Source of the DNA: Fusicatenibacter sp.
GTDB taxonomy: Bacteria; Bacillota; Clostridia; Lachnospirales; Lachnospiraceae
Direction of reading: 5' to 3'
Length of the DNA: 55,761 nt
Assembly: GCA_017887445.1 (NCBI GenBank)
Contig: JAGHIA010000023.1
Span: 1 to 55,761 of the forward strand
Of the stretch, positions 41,349-48,741 are shown in pieces (position 1 is the stretch's first letter; each line of letters opens with the position of its first letter). Under the pieces are notes generated by a model. It saw nothing but the letters and a program-made list of their open reading frames with translations, was not told where the DNA came from and did no database searches. Position numbers and translations under genes: made by a program.

Positions 41349-41368
41349 TTTTTCTCACAACATGGGTT

Positions 41369-41397
41369 ATTATACTATATGACCGCCAAAGAATCAA
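41369..41397 (-). promoter_or_regulatory. Sigma-A-type promoter of rplS
   Basis: On the minus strand TTGATT, a 17-nt spacer and a perfect TATAAT would start transcription near 41362, about 70 nt before rplS and just before the L19 leader element. Confidence 0.75.
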
Positions 41398-41420
41398 GGC
41401 TTTTTTTCGAAAACTGGGTG

Positions 41421-41488
41421 GGGAGGAAAAACAGCCGGGCGGGGCAGACGCCTCCGGCGGCGGGCGGCGCCCGGCTGTTTTTCCTCCC
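41421..41488. repeat. 68-nt perfect hairpin H3
   Basis: GGGAGGAAAAACAGCCGGGC and its exact complement form a 20-bp stem around a GC-rich 28-base loop. It lies 75 bp after the DUF3795 gene and before the rplS promoter. It may act as a terminator without a classical U-tract. It is much smaller than H1, H2 and H4. Confidence 0.8.
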
Positions 41489-41562
41489 TTTTGGCTAAGC
41501 GGGTGTGTGATGGCGGCGGGGGTAACCTATCGTGATGCGATTTTTACTCTTTTTACTCTTTT

Positions 41563-41940
41563 CTACTCTTTTTTGCCAGTTTTTATATATTCTATCAGGG
41601 ATTCTGCTTGTTCGAAGTTGTCGTAATCGCCGGTGATTCCTTCCCGATGATAGATGATGCCGTTTTTTTCGTTTCTTTCAAGGCAGTCCAGCAGGTATTC
41701 TTCTCCGTAGCGCCGGGCGAATTGGGAGAAGGCGTAGGGTTTTATTTTTTTCAGGATTCCTTTTCGGCAGGGTTCTTTGCATTCATAGCAGTGGCTTAGT
41801 TTTTTGGACAGGGAGCATTCTCTGTTTTCGCATTGGTCTTTGTCTGGGCAGCCGCCGGAATCGCAGCCGCGGCAGGTTGTATTCTCTGAACACAGGCAGC
41901 AGGCCAGTCCGCATCTTGCGATTCCTAATTCCCGTTTCAT
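41563..41940 (-). CDS. DUF3795 Cys-rich protein
   Basis: This 125-residue protein has a cysteine-dense N-terminal half (ARCGLACCLCSENTTCRGC, then further CxxxxC pairs to about residue 63), typical of DUF3795 proteins. A helical C-terminal half follows. It probably binds zinc or an iron-sulfur cluster; function is unknown. Its ATG overlaps the stop codon of the isochorismatase gene by four bases, so the two are coupled. Confidence 0.85.
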   Translation of the reverse strand: MKRELGIARCGLACCLCSENTTCRGCDSGGCPDKDQCENRECSLSKKLSHCYECKEPCRKGILKKIKPYAFSQFARRYGEEYLLDCLERNEKNGIIYHREGITGDYDNFEQAESLIEYIKTGKKE

Positions 41941-42515
41941 GATATCCCTCCCGACTCTACGTCTGCAGTGGTGATCAGTGCGTCTCTCTGCAGGTATTGG
42001 ATGGCTTTCAGCGCGTAGTTATGGGCCTCTTCGCCGGACCCTGCCACGGCGTCGGTCACGACGCGGATGTGGTAATCGTGCTGGTGGGCGTCCACCGCCG
42101 TGTAGTGTATGCACACATCTGTCAGTCCTCCGATTAGATACAGGGTTTCCACATGAAGTCCTTTCAGAAGAATCTCCAGATCTGTTCCGAAGAATGCACT
42201 GTATCTCCGTTTGGTGATGCGATACTCTCCTTCTATGGGATAGGTCAGCTTCGCGTAATCTGTGTACGGTGAATCTTCCATGCAGTGAATGCCCTCAGAA
42301 CCGTCCAGTTCCCGTCCGAAATCAACCATATCTGCCCTGTGGACTTCTTTTACCTGAATGACCGGAAGCTTCTTTGCGCGAAAAACATCCAGTACCCGTC
42401 TGGCGTTTCTGATGCATGTCCACTCCGGGGCATTGAGATTCTCCTCCCGCAGTTCTTTGCAATCTTCCTGCTGGATGTCTATGACAAGCAATGCGCTGTT
42501 CTTTTCTATTATCAT
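41937..42515 (-). CDS. Isochorismatase-family cysteine hydrolase
   Basis: This 192-residue protein has the catalytic triad of the family: Asp in LLVIDIQQ (about residue 11), Lys in RITKRRYSAF (about 99) and Cys in GGLTDVCIHYTA (about 132). The family includes nicotinamidases, isochorismatases and ureidoacrylate hydrolases; the substrate is not clear. The ATG at 42515 is used because GGAGG lies well before it and the longer frame has no homologous N-terminus. It is coupled to the DUF3795 gene. Confidence 0.9.
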   Translation of the reverse strand: MIIEKNSALLVIDIQQEDCKELREENLNAPEWTCIRNARRVLDVFRAKKLPVIQVKEVHRADMVDFGRELDGSEGIHCMEDSPYTDYAKLTYPIEGEYRITKRRYSAFFGTDLEILLKGLHVETLYLIGGLTDVCIHYTAVDAHQHDYHIRVVTDAVAGSGEEAHNYALKAIQYLQRDALITTADVESGGIS

Positions 42516-42782
42516 TTCAAATTCCTCCATAAGCTCACTAGCGCTTGTTTGAAAATTCATTCCTGCAATCTGCACGCCCCACTTTGCAGAAAACAATTTT
42601 CAAACGCGCTCTCATATTCTGTCTCCCTGAGTTATGAAGCCCTTCAGTCTCTGTCCATATTAATTCCAAGTGCTTCCTTCATATTCTACTCTCCCATTCT
42701 TTCCAGTTCATACTTGCAAATTTAACTGTTACATTTATTGTGCAAGTTTGATGCTCCGTTGCTTGCAGCGGGGTTTTGGCTT
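42516..42782 (-). other. Spacer with two short SD-preceded frames
   Basis: No recognisable gene was found between trmD and the isochorismatase gene. On the minus strand two similar units, GGGAGAGTAGAATATGA and GGGAGACAGAATATGA, each place an ATG after a ribosome-like site and open frames of 12 and 25 codons. They may be leader peptides or remnants of a decayed gene. Confidence 0.35.
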
Positions 42783-43988
42783 TCAGGAACGTATACCCTG
42801 ATAGATTTTTTCCCTCAGGCCCAGGAGGAATCTCCGGCGTTCTGAAATGGATTCCGGATGTGTGCAGATGTCCAGGATCTGAAATCCTTTGTCTTGAAGG
42901 ATTTTTTTTATGCTGCCTATCGGATCGTCCAATGGTTTGACGTCTGCGCAGTCCGTGGAGCTGCTCCTGGAATCCGCACCGTATACCGTATCCTGTTCTA
43001 TACCGGCGAAGGCTGTTTGGCTGTCCTCCTGGGGACTGGGGCCGTAAAGGATCAGCGCGGCAGGGGTCTGTGTTCCGCGAAAGCTTTGGAAAAATTCTTT
43101 CCAGGACGCAAGGGGACTGTCCGCGGGCAGCACAGCGGGGACGGCAAACAGAAGAAAATCTTCGGTCTCGAAATGATTGTGCTGTTTGCGGATTTTTTTT
43201 CTTCCTATGTCCAGCATGGTTCCGTAGCGTGTCATTTCCTCTGTGGTCTGCCTGAGTATTTCCTGCCATTTCTCCTCTGGCGCATAGTACGCACAGGTGA
43301 CGGTCACGGCGTTTTTCATCAGGTCCGGACGGCGTTCCCGGGTGCGTTTCAGGGACTGCCCGTATCTCCAGGCTTCGATTTTTTTGTGGTCGCCGGACAG
43401 CAGTACCGAAGGAACGGTTTTTCCGTGCCATTTCTCCGGACGGGTGTAGTGGGGGTATTCCAGCAGGTTGTCCTGCAGGGACTCAAACTGGGAGGATTCC
43501 TCATTGCTCAGCACGCCCGGAACAAAGCGGGACACCGCGTCGATCAGCACCATAGCCCCCAGCTCGCCGCCGGTCAGTACATAGTCGCCGATGGAAATGT
43601 AATCTGTGACGACTTCCTCCAGTACTCTCTCGTCGATCCCTTCGTAATGGCCGCACAGCAGGATCAGATCTTCCTCCATGGCCAGTTCTTCCACAATGGT
43701 CTGGTTCAGTACGCGGCCCTGGGGGGTCAGATAGACGGTCCTGGCCGGCCGGCCGATGGTCTCCTCCACAGCTTTGCAGGCGCGGTACACCGGCTCCGCC
43801 TCCATGACCATGCCCGCGCCGCCGCCGTAGGGATAATCGTCCACGCGGTTATATTTGTTTGCGGCAAAATCACGGATGTTTGTCGTCTCCAGGGTGATGC
43901 AGCCTCTCTCCATGGCTTTTCCGAGAATGCTGGTGTGGAGTCCCTGCCGGATCATTTCCGGAAACAGTGTCAGTACATGAAAATTCAT
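42783..43988 (-). CDS. trmD: tRNA (guanine37-N1)-methyltransferase TrmD with C-terminal extension
   Basis: TrmD methylates G37 of tRNAs using S-adenosylmethionine. Residues 1-224 are a complete TrmD with the trefoil-knot motifs LCGHYEGIDERV (111-122), YVLTGGELGAMVLIDAVSRF (136-155) and YTRPEKWHGKTVPSVLLSGDH (181-201). Residues 225-401 are an added domain not found in standard TrmD (about 240 residues). It begins NAVTVTCAYYAPEEKW, has a FLLFAVPAVLP stretch and ends in a helical segment. It loosely resembles a flavodoxin-like fold, which is a guess. It is read in one uninterrupted frame. rimM lies 16 bp upstream. Confidence 0.93.
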   Translation of the reverse strand: MNFHVLTLFPEMIRQGLHTSILGKAMERGCITLETTNIRDFAANKYNRVDDYPYGGGAGMVMEAEPVYRACKAVEETIGRPARTVYLTPQGRVLNQTIVEELAMEEDLILLCGHYEGIDERVLEEVVTDYISIGDYVLTGGELGAMVLIDAVSRFVPGVLSNEESSQFESLQDNLLEYPHYTRPEKWHGKTVPSVLLSGDHKKIEAWRYGQSLKRTRERRPDLMKNAVTVTCAYYAPEEKWQEILRQTTEEMTRYGTMLDIGRKKIRKQHNHFETEDFLLFAVPAVLPADSPLASWKEFFQSFRGTQTPAALILYGPSPQEDSQTAFAGIEQDTVYGADSRSSSTDCADVKPLDDPIGSIKKILQDKGFQILDICTHPESISERRRFLLGLREKIYQGIRS

Positions 43989-44004
43989 ACGCTCCTCCGT
44001 CCTC

Positions 44005-44511
44005 TCAGATCAGTCCCGGCAGCAGGTGGATGGTCATCTTCATTTCCTCCACATCCACATCCAGAATGCAGTCGTGGATCGCCGGCACAAGCACATCGCC
44101 ATGCGCTTCGGTGCTGATAATGTAAACGTCGTTGGCGCCGGTTTCCATCACGTCCTTCAGTTCCCCGAACAGAACGCCGTCCTCCGTATACACCTGCATG
44201 CCGATCAGGTCGCCGATATAATACTCGTCCTCTTCCAGAGGAACCGCGTCCTCCCGCGCCACCCACAGCCCGCAGCCGCGGTATTTTTCTATATCATTGA
44301 TATTATCGATCCCCCGGAATTTCAGGATCGCAAACTGTTTGAAAAATTTAACGCCTGCAATCTCCAGCCGGATCCGTTCTTTTCCCGTATCCAGGTAAAC
44401 GGTTTTCAGGCTCCGGAAACGTTCCGGCTCCCCTGTGGTGGGAAATACCTTGACCTCTCCCCTGACTCCGTGGGTGGAGGAGATAACTCCTGCCTTTAAA
44501 AAATCTTCCAT
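44005..44511 (-). CDS. rimM: 16S rRNA processing protein RimM
   Basis: RimM binds S19 and helps mature the 30S head. The 168-residue protein has the N-terminal barrel (VISSTHGVRGEVKVFPTT) and the C-terminal PRC-barrel (YYIGDLIGMQVYTEDGVLFG). It lies directly before trmD in the usual rpsP-khpA-rimM-trmD order, but repeats and a terminator separate it from khpA. Confidence 0.96.
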   Translation of the reverse strand: MEDFLKAGVISSTHGVRGEVKVFPTTGEPERFRSLKTVYLDTGKERIRLEIAGVKFFKQFAILKFRGIDNINDIEKYRGCGLWVAREDAVPLEEDEYYIGDLIGMQVYTEDGVLFGELKDVMETGANDVYIISTEAHGDVLVPAIHDCILDVDVEEMKMTIHLLPGLI

Positions 44512-44527
44512 ACTGTCCCCTTTCTTC

Positions 44528-44555
44528 GTAACTATTCAGCTGGCTGAATAGTTTC
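44528..44555. repeat. Palindromic repeat core before rimM
   Basis: GTAACTATTCAG and CTGAATAGTTTC arms; the first of three cores in the 250-bp khpA-rimM spacer. Confidence 0.75.
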
Positions 44556-44608
44556 CTTTCTTCAAACACACGCTGCTCTGGCTGCCTCTAAGTGTTCTGC
44601 AGAACAGC

Positions 44609-44636
44609 GTAACCGTTCAGTCAGCTGAACGGTTGT
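44609..44636. repeat. Palindromic repeat core
   Basis: GTAACCGTTCAG and CTGAACGGTTGT arms; the second of three cores between khpA and rimM. Confidence 0.78.
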
Positions 44637-44656
44637 ATCTTATTTATCGTATATGG

Positions 44657-44704
44657 AAAAAAGAGGCTTCCGCCAGCCGCCAAGCGGTCATATGCGGAAA
44701 CCTC
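44657..44704 (-). terminator. Intrinsic terminator after khpA
   Basis: On the minus strand GAGGTTTCCGC and GCGGAAGCCTC form a stem followed by TTTTTT. It lies between two repeat cores and would end or attenuate the ylxM-ffh-rpsP-khpA transcript before rimM. Confidence 0.85.
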
Positions 44705-44713
44705 CTGTTCTGT

Positions 44714-44742
44714 TGTAATCGTTCAGCAAGGTTGAACTGTTA
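44714..44742. repeat. Palindromic repeat core after khpA
   Basis: GTAATCGTTCAG and TTGAACTGTTAC arms, just downstream of the khpA stop. Confidence 0.75.
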
Positions 44743-44759
44743 CGAACTGTTGCATTCTG

Positions 44760-44990
44760 TTACTGTAAAATTTCAACGACTACTTTCCTGTCGCTCTTCG
44801 AGGAAGCCGCCTTGACAACGGTGCGGATCGCTTTTGCGATGCGCCCCTGTCTTCCGATTACTTTTCCCATATCGGAGGGGGCCACCTTTAACTCAATCAG
44901 CAGATCGTTTCCGCTTTCTGTCTGAGTGACAACGACTTCATCCGGATTGTCAACGAGAGATTTTGCAATTACTTCAACTAACTCTTTCAT
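44760..44990 (-). CDS. khpA: KH-domain RNA-binding protein KhpA
   Basis: KhpA is a 76-residue single KH domain protein with the GKVIGRQGRIAKAIRT motif (GxxG loop). It forms a complex with KhpB/Jag in Firmicutes and affects small-RNA and cell-elongation control. The ATG at 44990 follows GGGAGG; a GTG one codon earlier is possible. It lies 22 bp after rpsP. Confidence 0.95.
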   Translation of the reverse strand: MKELVEVIAKSLVDNPDEVVVTQTESGNDLLIELKVAPSDMGKVIGRQGRIAKAIRTVVKAASSKSDRKVVVEILQ

Positions 44991-45012
44991 CACAATGTAC
45001 CTCCCTGATGAC

Positions 45013-45258
45013 TTATTTCTCGATACCAGCCAGCTTCAACAGTTTTGCAACGGTCTCTGTCGGCTGCGCGCCGTTGTTCAGCCATTTCTTTGCAGCTTCT
45101 TCGTTGAAGGTCACTGCGCTCGGCTCGCGGTTCGGATCATAGGTTCCGATCTCCTCGATGAATCTTCCATCTCTCGGAGAACGGGAATCCGCTACAACGA
45201 TTCTATAGAAAGGAGCCTTTTTCTGTCCCATTCTTCTTAATCTCATTTTTACTGCCAT
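45013..45258 (-). CDS. rpsP: 30S ribosomal protein S16
   Basis: S16 is an early-binding 30S assembly protein. The 81-residue protein is typical: [20 protein letters not shown], then [19 protein letters not shown]. The start is set at 45258 because AGGAGG lies just before; four codons of the longer frame cover the ribosome site. It lies between ffh and khpA. Confidence 0.98.
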   Translation of the reverse strand: MAVKMRLRRMGQKKAPFYRIVVADSRSPRDGRFIEEIGTYDPNREPSAVTFNEEAAKKWLNNGAQPTETVAKLLKLAGIEK

Positions 45259-45292
45259 TTTAACTTTCACCTCCTGTAATTTTTATGTGTAT

Positions 45293-46636
45293 CTAAAAGG
45301 GAAGCTTGAAACCTCCTCTTTTACCACCTTTTCCGGCCATACCGGCCATCTGTTTCATCATCTTTCTTGACTGCTCAAACTGTTTGACAAAACGGTTTAC
45401 CTCCGCAAGATCCACCCCTGCTCCTTTGGCAATCCGCTGTTTTCTTGACGGATTCAGCAGGTCCGGATTGCTGCGCTCTGCCGGTGTCATGGAAAGTACG
45501 ATGGCTTCCTTGCGGGCCATATCCTTCTCATCCACCATGCTCTCAATGTCTTTCATTTTGCTGCCCACGCCCGGGAGCATGTTCAGCACGCTGGCAAAAC
45601 CGCCCATATTGCGCATCTGCTCCATAGATTCCAGATAGTCGTTGAAGTCGAACTGCGCCTTCTTCATCTTCTGTTCCATGGCTCTGGCTTTTTCCTCGTC
45701 GATGTTGGCCTGGGCTTTTTCGATCAGGCTCATCACATCGCCCATGCCAAGGATCCGCGAAGCCATGCGGTCCGGATAGAACTGCTCCAGATCGGAGAGT
45801 TTCTCGCCCATGCCCACATAGAGGATCGGCTTTCCTGATACCGCGCGGATGGAAAGGGCCGCGCCGCCGCGGGTGTCGCCGTCCAGCTTGGTCAGGATGA
45901 CGCCGTCGATGCCTACCTTTTCGTTGAACATCTCCGACACGTTCACCGCGTCCTGTCCGGTCATGGCGTCCACAACAAGAATGGTCTGATCTACAGGTAT
46001 GGCTTTCTTGATATCCTGAAGCTCCTGCATCATCTCCTCATCGATGTGGAGACGGCCGGCCGTGTCGAGGATCAGCACGTTGTAGCCGTTGGTCTTCGCA
46101 TGTACCAGAGCGGCCTTCGCAATGTCCACAGGACTGTTTTTGTTTCCCATTGTGAAAACATCCACGCCCTGTTTTTCGCCGTTCATCTGCAGCTGTTCGA
46201 TGGCCGCCGGACGGTAAACGTCACAGGCTGCCAGAAGCGGTTTTCTTCCCTTCGCTTTCAGCTTTCCGGCGATCTTTGCAGTCGTTGTCGTCTTTCCGGC
46301 GCCCTGAAGACCTGCCATCATAAGGATGGTCACTTCACTGCCGGGACGAAGCGCAATCTCTGTTGTCTCGGAACCCATCAGCCGGACGAGTTCGTCGTTT
46401 ACGATTTTTATTACCATCTGCCCCGGATTCAGGCCGTTCATAACATCCTGTCCCACCGCCTGTTCCTGCACAGATTTGATAAACTGCTTTACGACCCGGA
46501 AACTTACATCCGCCTCCAAAAGCGCCATCTTGACCTCTTTTAACGCGGTCTTGACATCCGCCTCCGTCAGCTTGCCTTTGCTTCTCAGGTTCTTGAATAC
46601 ATTCTGGAGTTTTTCGGTTAAACTTTCAAATGCCAT
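45293..46636 (-). CDS. ffh: Signal recognition particle GTPase Ffh
   Basis: Ffh binds signal sequences and SRP RNA and delivers ribosomes to FtsY. The 447-residue protein has the N-domain, P-loop GLQGAGKTTTTAKIA, DTAGRLHIDEEMM, TKLDGDTRGG and a Met-rich M domain ending in KMMKQMAGMAGKGGKRGG. The start at 46636 follows GAGGAG and lies two bases after the ylxM stop, so the pair is coupled. Its partner ftsY is in the same window. Confidence 0.98.
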   Translation of the reverse strand: MAFESLTEKLQNVFKNLRSKGKLTEADVKTALKEVKMALLEADVSFRVVKQFIKSVQEQAVGQDVMNGLNPGQMVIKIVNDELVRLMGSETTEIALRPGSEVTILMMAGLQGAGKTTTTAKIAGKLKAKGRKPLLAACDVYRPAAIEQLQMNGEKQGVDVFTMGNKNSPVDIAKAALVHAKTNGYNVLILDTAGRLHIDEEMMQELQDIKKAIPVDQTILVVDAMTGQDAVNVSEMFNEKVGIDGVILTKLDGDTRGGAALSIRAVSGKPILYVGMGEKLSDLEQFYPDRMASRILGMGDVMSLIEKAQANIDEEKARAMEQKMKKAQFDFNDYLESMEQMRNMGGFASVLNMLPGVGSKMKDIESMVDEKDMARKEAIVLSMTPAERSNPDLLNPSRKQRIAKGAGVDLAEVNRFVKQFEQSRKMMKQMAGMAGKGGKRGGFKLPF

Positions 46637-46638
46637 GT

Positions 46639-46983
46639 TCAAAGCTCCTCTAAAATCTCTGTGGAGATCTGTTCGATCCTGGCCATCACTTCCGGCGCCG
46701 GGCATTCCTTTTGCTCCCGGGTCAGACTGCGGATCTGCTCCACATTCTCGCGGATGGTCAGAAATTTTTCCACCAGATGCAGTTTGCTCTCATACTCTTC
46801 CAGGCTGCGGCTGCAGCGGCGTATCATATCATGAACGCCCTGGCGGGAAATCCCGCGGTTCTCTGCTACCTCGCTTAAGGAAAAGTCGTTCAGCACCACG
46901 TCTTCATATACCTGGCGCTGGTGTTCTGTCAGTAATTCGCCGTAAAAATCATACAGCAGAGTCTGTTCTAATATTTTTTCCAT
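46639..46983 (-). CDS. ylxM: YlxM family DNA-binding protein
   Basis: YlxM is a helix-turn-helix protein that modulates SRP assembly in streptococci. The 114-residue protein has a sigma-4-like HTH (DFSLSEVAENRGISRQGVHD) near residues 37-56 and a helical C-terminus. The start at 46983 follows AAGGTGAG. The longer open frame runs into the giant hairpin H4 and is not real. It opens the ylxM-ffh-rpsP-khpA operon. Confidence 0.95.
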   Translation of the reverse strand: MEKILEQTLLYDFYGELLTEHQRQVYEDVVLNDFSLSEVAENRGISRQGVHDMIRRCSRSLEEYESKLHLVEKFLTIRENVEQIRSLTREQKECPAPEVMARIEQISTEILEEL

Positions 46984-46998
46984 GCGCTCACCTTGGCT

Positions 46999-47027
46999 AT
47001 CATAGCACAGGGGGTTCGCGGTGTCAA
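46999..47027 (-). promoter_or_regulatory. Strong promoter of ylxM-ffh, very short leader
   Basis: On the minus strand a perfect TTGACA, a 17-nt spacer and TATGAT lie so close to the gene that transcription should start about nine bases before the ylxM ATG. The mRNA would then start at or inside the AAGG ribosome site. Confidence 0.7.
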
Positions 47028-47060
47028 GTATTTTTTCTTGACATTTTTGTTTTAGGGACG

Positions 47061-47362
47061 AAAGCGGACCGGCGAGAGCAGGGCGGGCGAGGGGAGGCGG
47101 GGCAGTGTGTGAGGGCGGGCCGCTGCAGGGCGAATGAAAAATCTCGGTTTCCGCGCCGCAAAGCAGCGGGCACCGGAGCAATTCGCGGGGAAGGCCTGAT
47201 GCCTTCCTCGCTCAGTGCTCCTCAGGCTCGGTGTTTGTAACACCTCGCCTGGCCCGCTGCTTTGCGGCGCGGAAACCGGATTTTTCTATCCGCCCTGCAG
47301 ATGCCCGCCCTCACACACTGCCCCGCCTCCCCTCGCCCGCCCTGCTCTCGCCGGTCCGCTTT
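47061..47362. repeat. Giant GC-rich hairpin H4 (302 nt)
   Basis: The outer arms, AAAGCGGACCGG at 47061 and CCGGTCCGCTTT at 47362, pair without mismatch over 60 bp. Further stems follow (CTGCAGGGCG / CGCCCTGCAG; CGGTTTCCGCGCCGCAAAGC with its complement). A branched apex carries the hairpin GGAAGGC / GCCTTCC. No gene is seen. It lies just upstream of the ylxM promoter. Positions 47363-47523 hold nothing I recognise. Confidence 0.92.
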
Positions 47363-47523
47363 CTGGGGTTGGCTACGGTTGGGTGAGTGCGGATGATAAT
47401 GTCTGTACTCCTTTTTGCTGTTCAAACTCTGTTGTGAATCTTCCGACTGATTTTTCCAGCCTCAATCTGTAAAAACCGTATGCGGTGTATGTTACGAAAA
47501 TGAATATTCCAAGATATTATGAC

Positions 47524-47569
47524 ACCGCCCAGGACATTCTCGTATTGTTTCAGGAAACTTCTGGGCGGC
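47524..47569 (-). other. Hairpin after the DUF362 gene
   Basis: GCCGCCCAG and CTGGGCGGT close a hairpin just downstream of the DUF362 gene. No U-tract follows on the minus strand, so termination is uncertain. Confidence 0.5.
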
Positions 47570-47583
47570 TTATCTGTGTGTAA

Positions 47584-48705
47584 CTATTTTATGGTGATCA
47601 GTTCATATGCCTGGGTTCCGATGCCGAGTTTTTCTGCGTGTTCTACGCCGCTTTTCCAGTTTGTCTCGGGACTTACGGTTCCGAAATGGTCGTGGCCGGT
47701 GTGGTCGTGTTCGGCCAGCAGGGTGTTGGCGATCACTGGCTGGGCGTTGACGGCGTCTGCGCATGCTACGTCCAGCGCTACCGGGTCGAAGGAGGCGAAC
47801 ATTCCTACGTTTGGTACGATCGCCGCGTCGTTTTCCGCGTGACAGTCGCAGTAAGGAGAGACATCTACCACAATGTTGATGTAGAAGCTGGGGCGTCCGT
47901 CGATGACTGCTTTGGTGTACTCGGCAATTTTGCAGTTTAAGATATCGTTGGCATTTTCTGTGTCAGGGCGGATGGCCTGCTTCGGACAGACGCCGATGCA
48001 GCGGCCGCAGCCGGCGCATTTATCATGATTTATGTACGCTTTTTTGTCGGACACGGTAATGGCGTCATGGGCGCAGATCTTGGTGCAGGCTCCGCAGCCG
48101 ACGCATTTTTGCTGGTCCACATGGGGTTTTCCCGCACTGTGCATCTCTTTCTTTCCGTTAAAAGATCCGCAGCCCATGCCGATATTTTTCAGCGTACCGC
48201 CGAATCCGGTTCCTTCGTGACCTTTGAAATGGGCCAGGGAGATAAAAACATCCGCATCCATAATGGCCCGGCCGATCTTCGCTTCCTTGACGTAAGTTCC
48301 TCCTTCTACGGGAACCGCCACCTCGTCCGTGCCTTTCAGGCCGTCGGCGATCAGCACATGGCAGTTGGTGGAAAACGGGGAAAATCCGTTCAGATATGCG
48401 GAATCCAGATGATCCAGCGCGTTTTTTCTTCCGCCTACATACAGCGTATTACAGTCGGTGAGGAACGGCTTTCCTCCCAGAGAACGCACCAGGTCCACAA
48501 CGGTCCGCGCATAGTTCGGCCGCAGAAACGCCAGGTTGCCGGGCTCGCCAAAGTGCATTTTTATCGCCACGTATTTGTCCTTAAAGTCGATGTTCTCAAT
48601 TCCGGCCTTTTTCATCAGCTTTTCCAGCTTCATCTGGAGATTCACGCCGTTTTTACAGCGCATGTCGGGGAAATATACTTTTGATTTTTTTGTTGCTGTT
48701 TCCAT
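47584..48705 (-). CDS. DUF362 iron-sulfur protein
   Basis: This 373-residue protein combines a DUF362 domain (residues 1-180, with KMHFGEPGN and GHEGTGFGGTLKNIGMGC) with two ferredoxin-type [4Fe-4S] motifs (CVGCGACTKIC and CAGCGRCIGVC, about 195-235). A C-terminal DUF362 part follows. Such proteins are common in anaerobes and are thought to move electrons, but no substrate is known. It ends 36 bp from ilvA on the other side and may share its transcript. A His-rich patch (HDHTGHDHF) is seen near residue 340. Confidence 0.92.
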   Translation of the reverse strand: METATKKSKVYFPDMRCKNGVNLQMKLEKLMKKAGIENIDFKDKYVAIKMHFGEPGNLAFLRPNYARTVVDLVRSLGGKPFLTDCNTLYVGGRKNALDHLDSAYLNGFSPFSTNCHVLIADGLKGTDEVAVPVEGGTYVKEAKIGRAIMDADVFISLAHFKGHEGTGFGGTLKNIGMGCGSFNGKKEMHSAGKPHVDQQKCVGCGACTKICAHDAITVSDKKAYINHDKCAGCGRCIGVCPKQAIRPDTENANDILNCKIAEYTKAVIDGRPSFYINIVVDVSPYCDCHAENDAAIVPNVGMFASFDPVALDVACADAVNAQPVIANTLLAEHDHTGHDHFGTVSPETNWKSGVEHAEKLGIGTQAYELITIK

Positions 48706-48741
48706 ATTGTTCTGTCCTCCGATTATTCCTTAACTGGCCAT

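Noticed and set aside
47052-47472. Open frames across giant hairpin H4, including the long N-terminal extension of ylxM
   Set aside because: They are explained by the inverted repeat. YlxM has a correct start and ribosome site at 46983.
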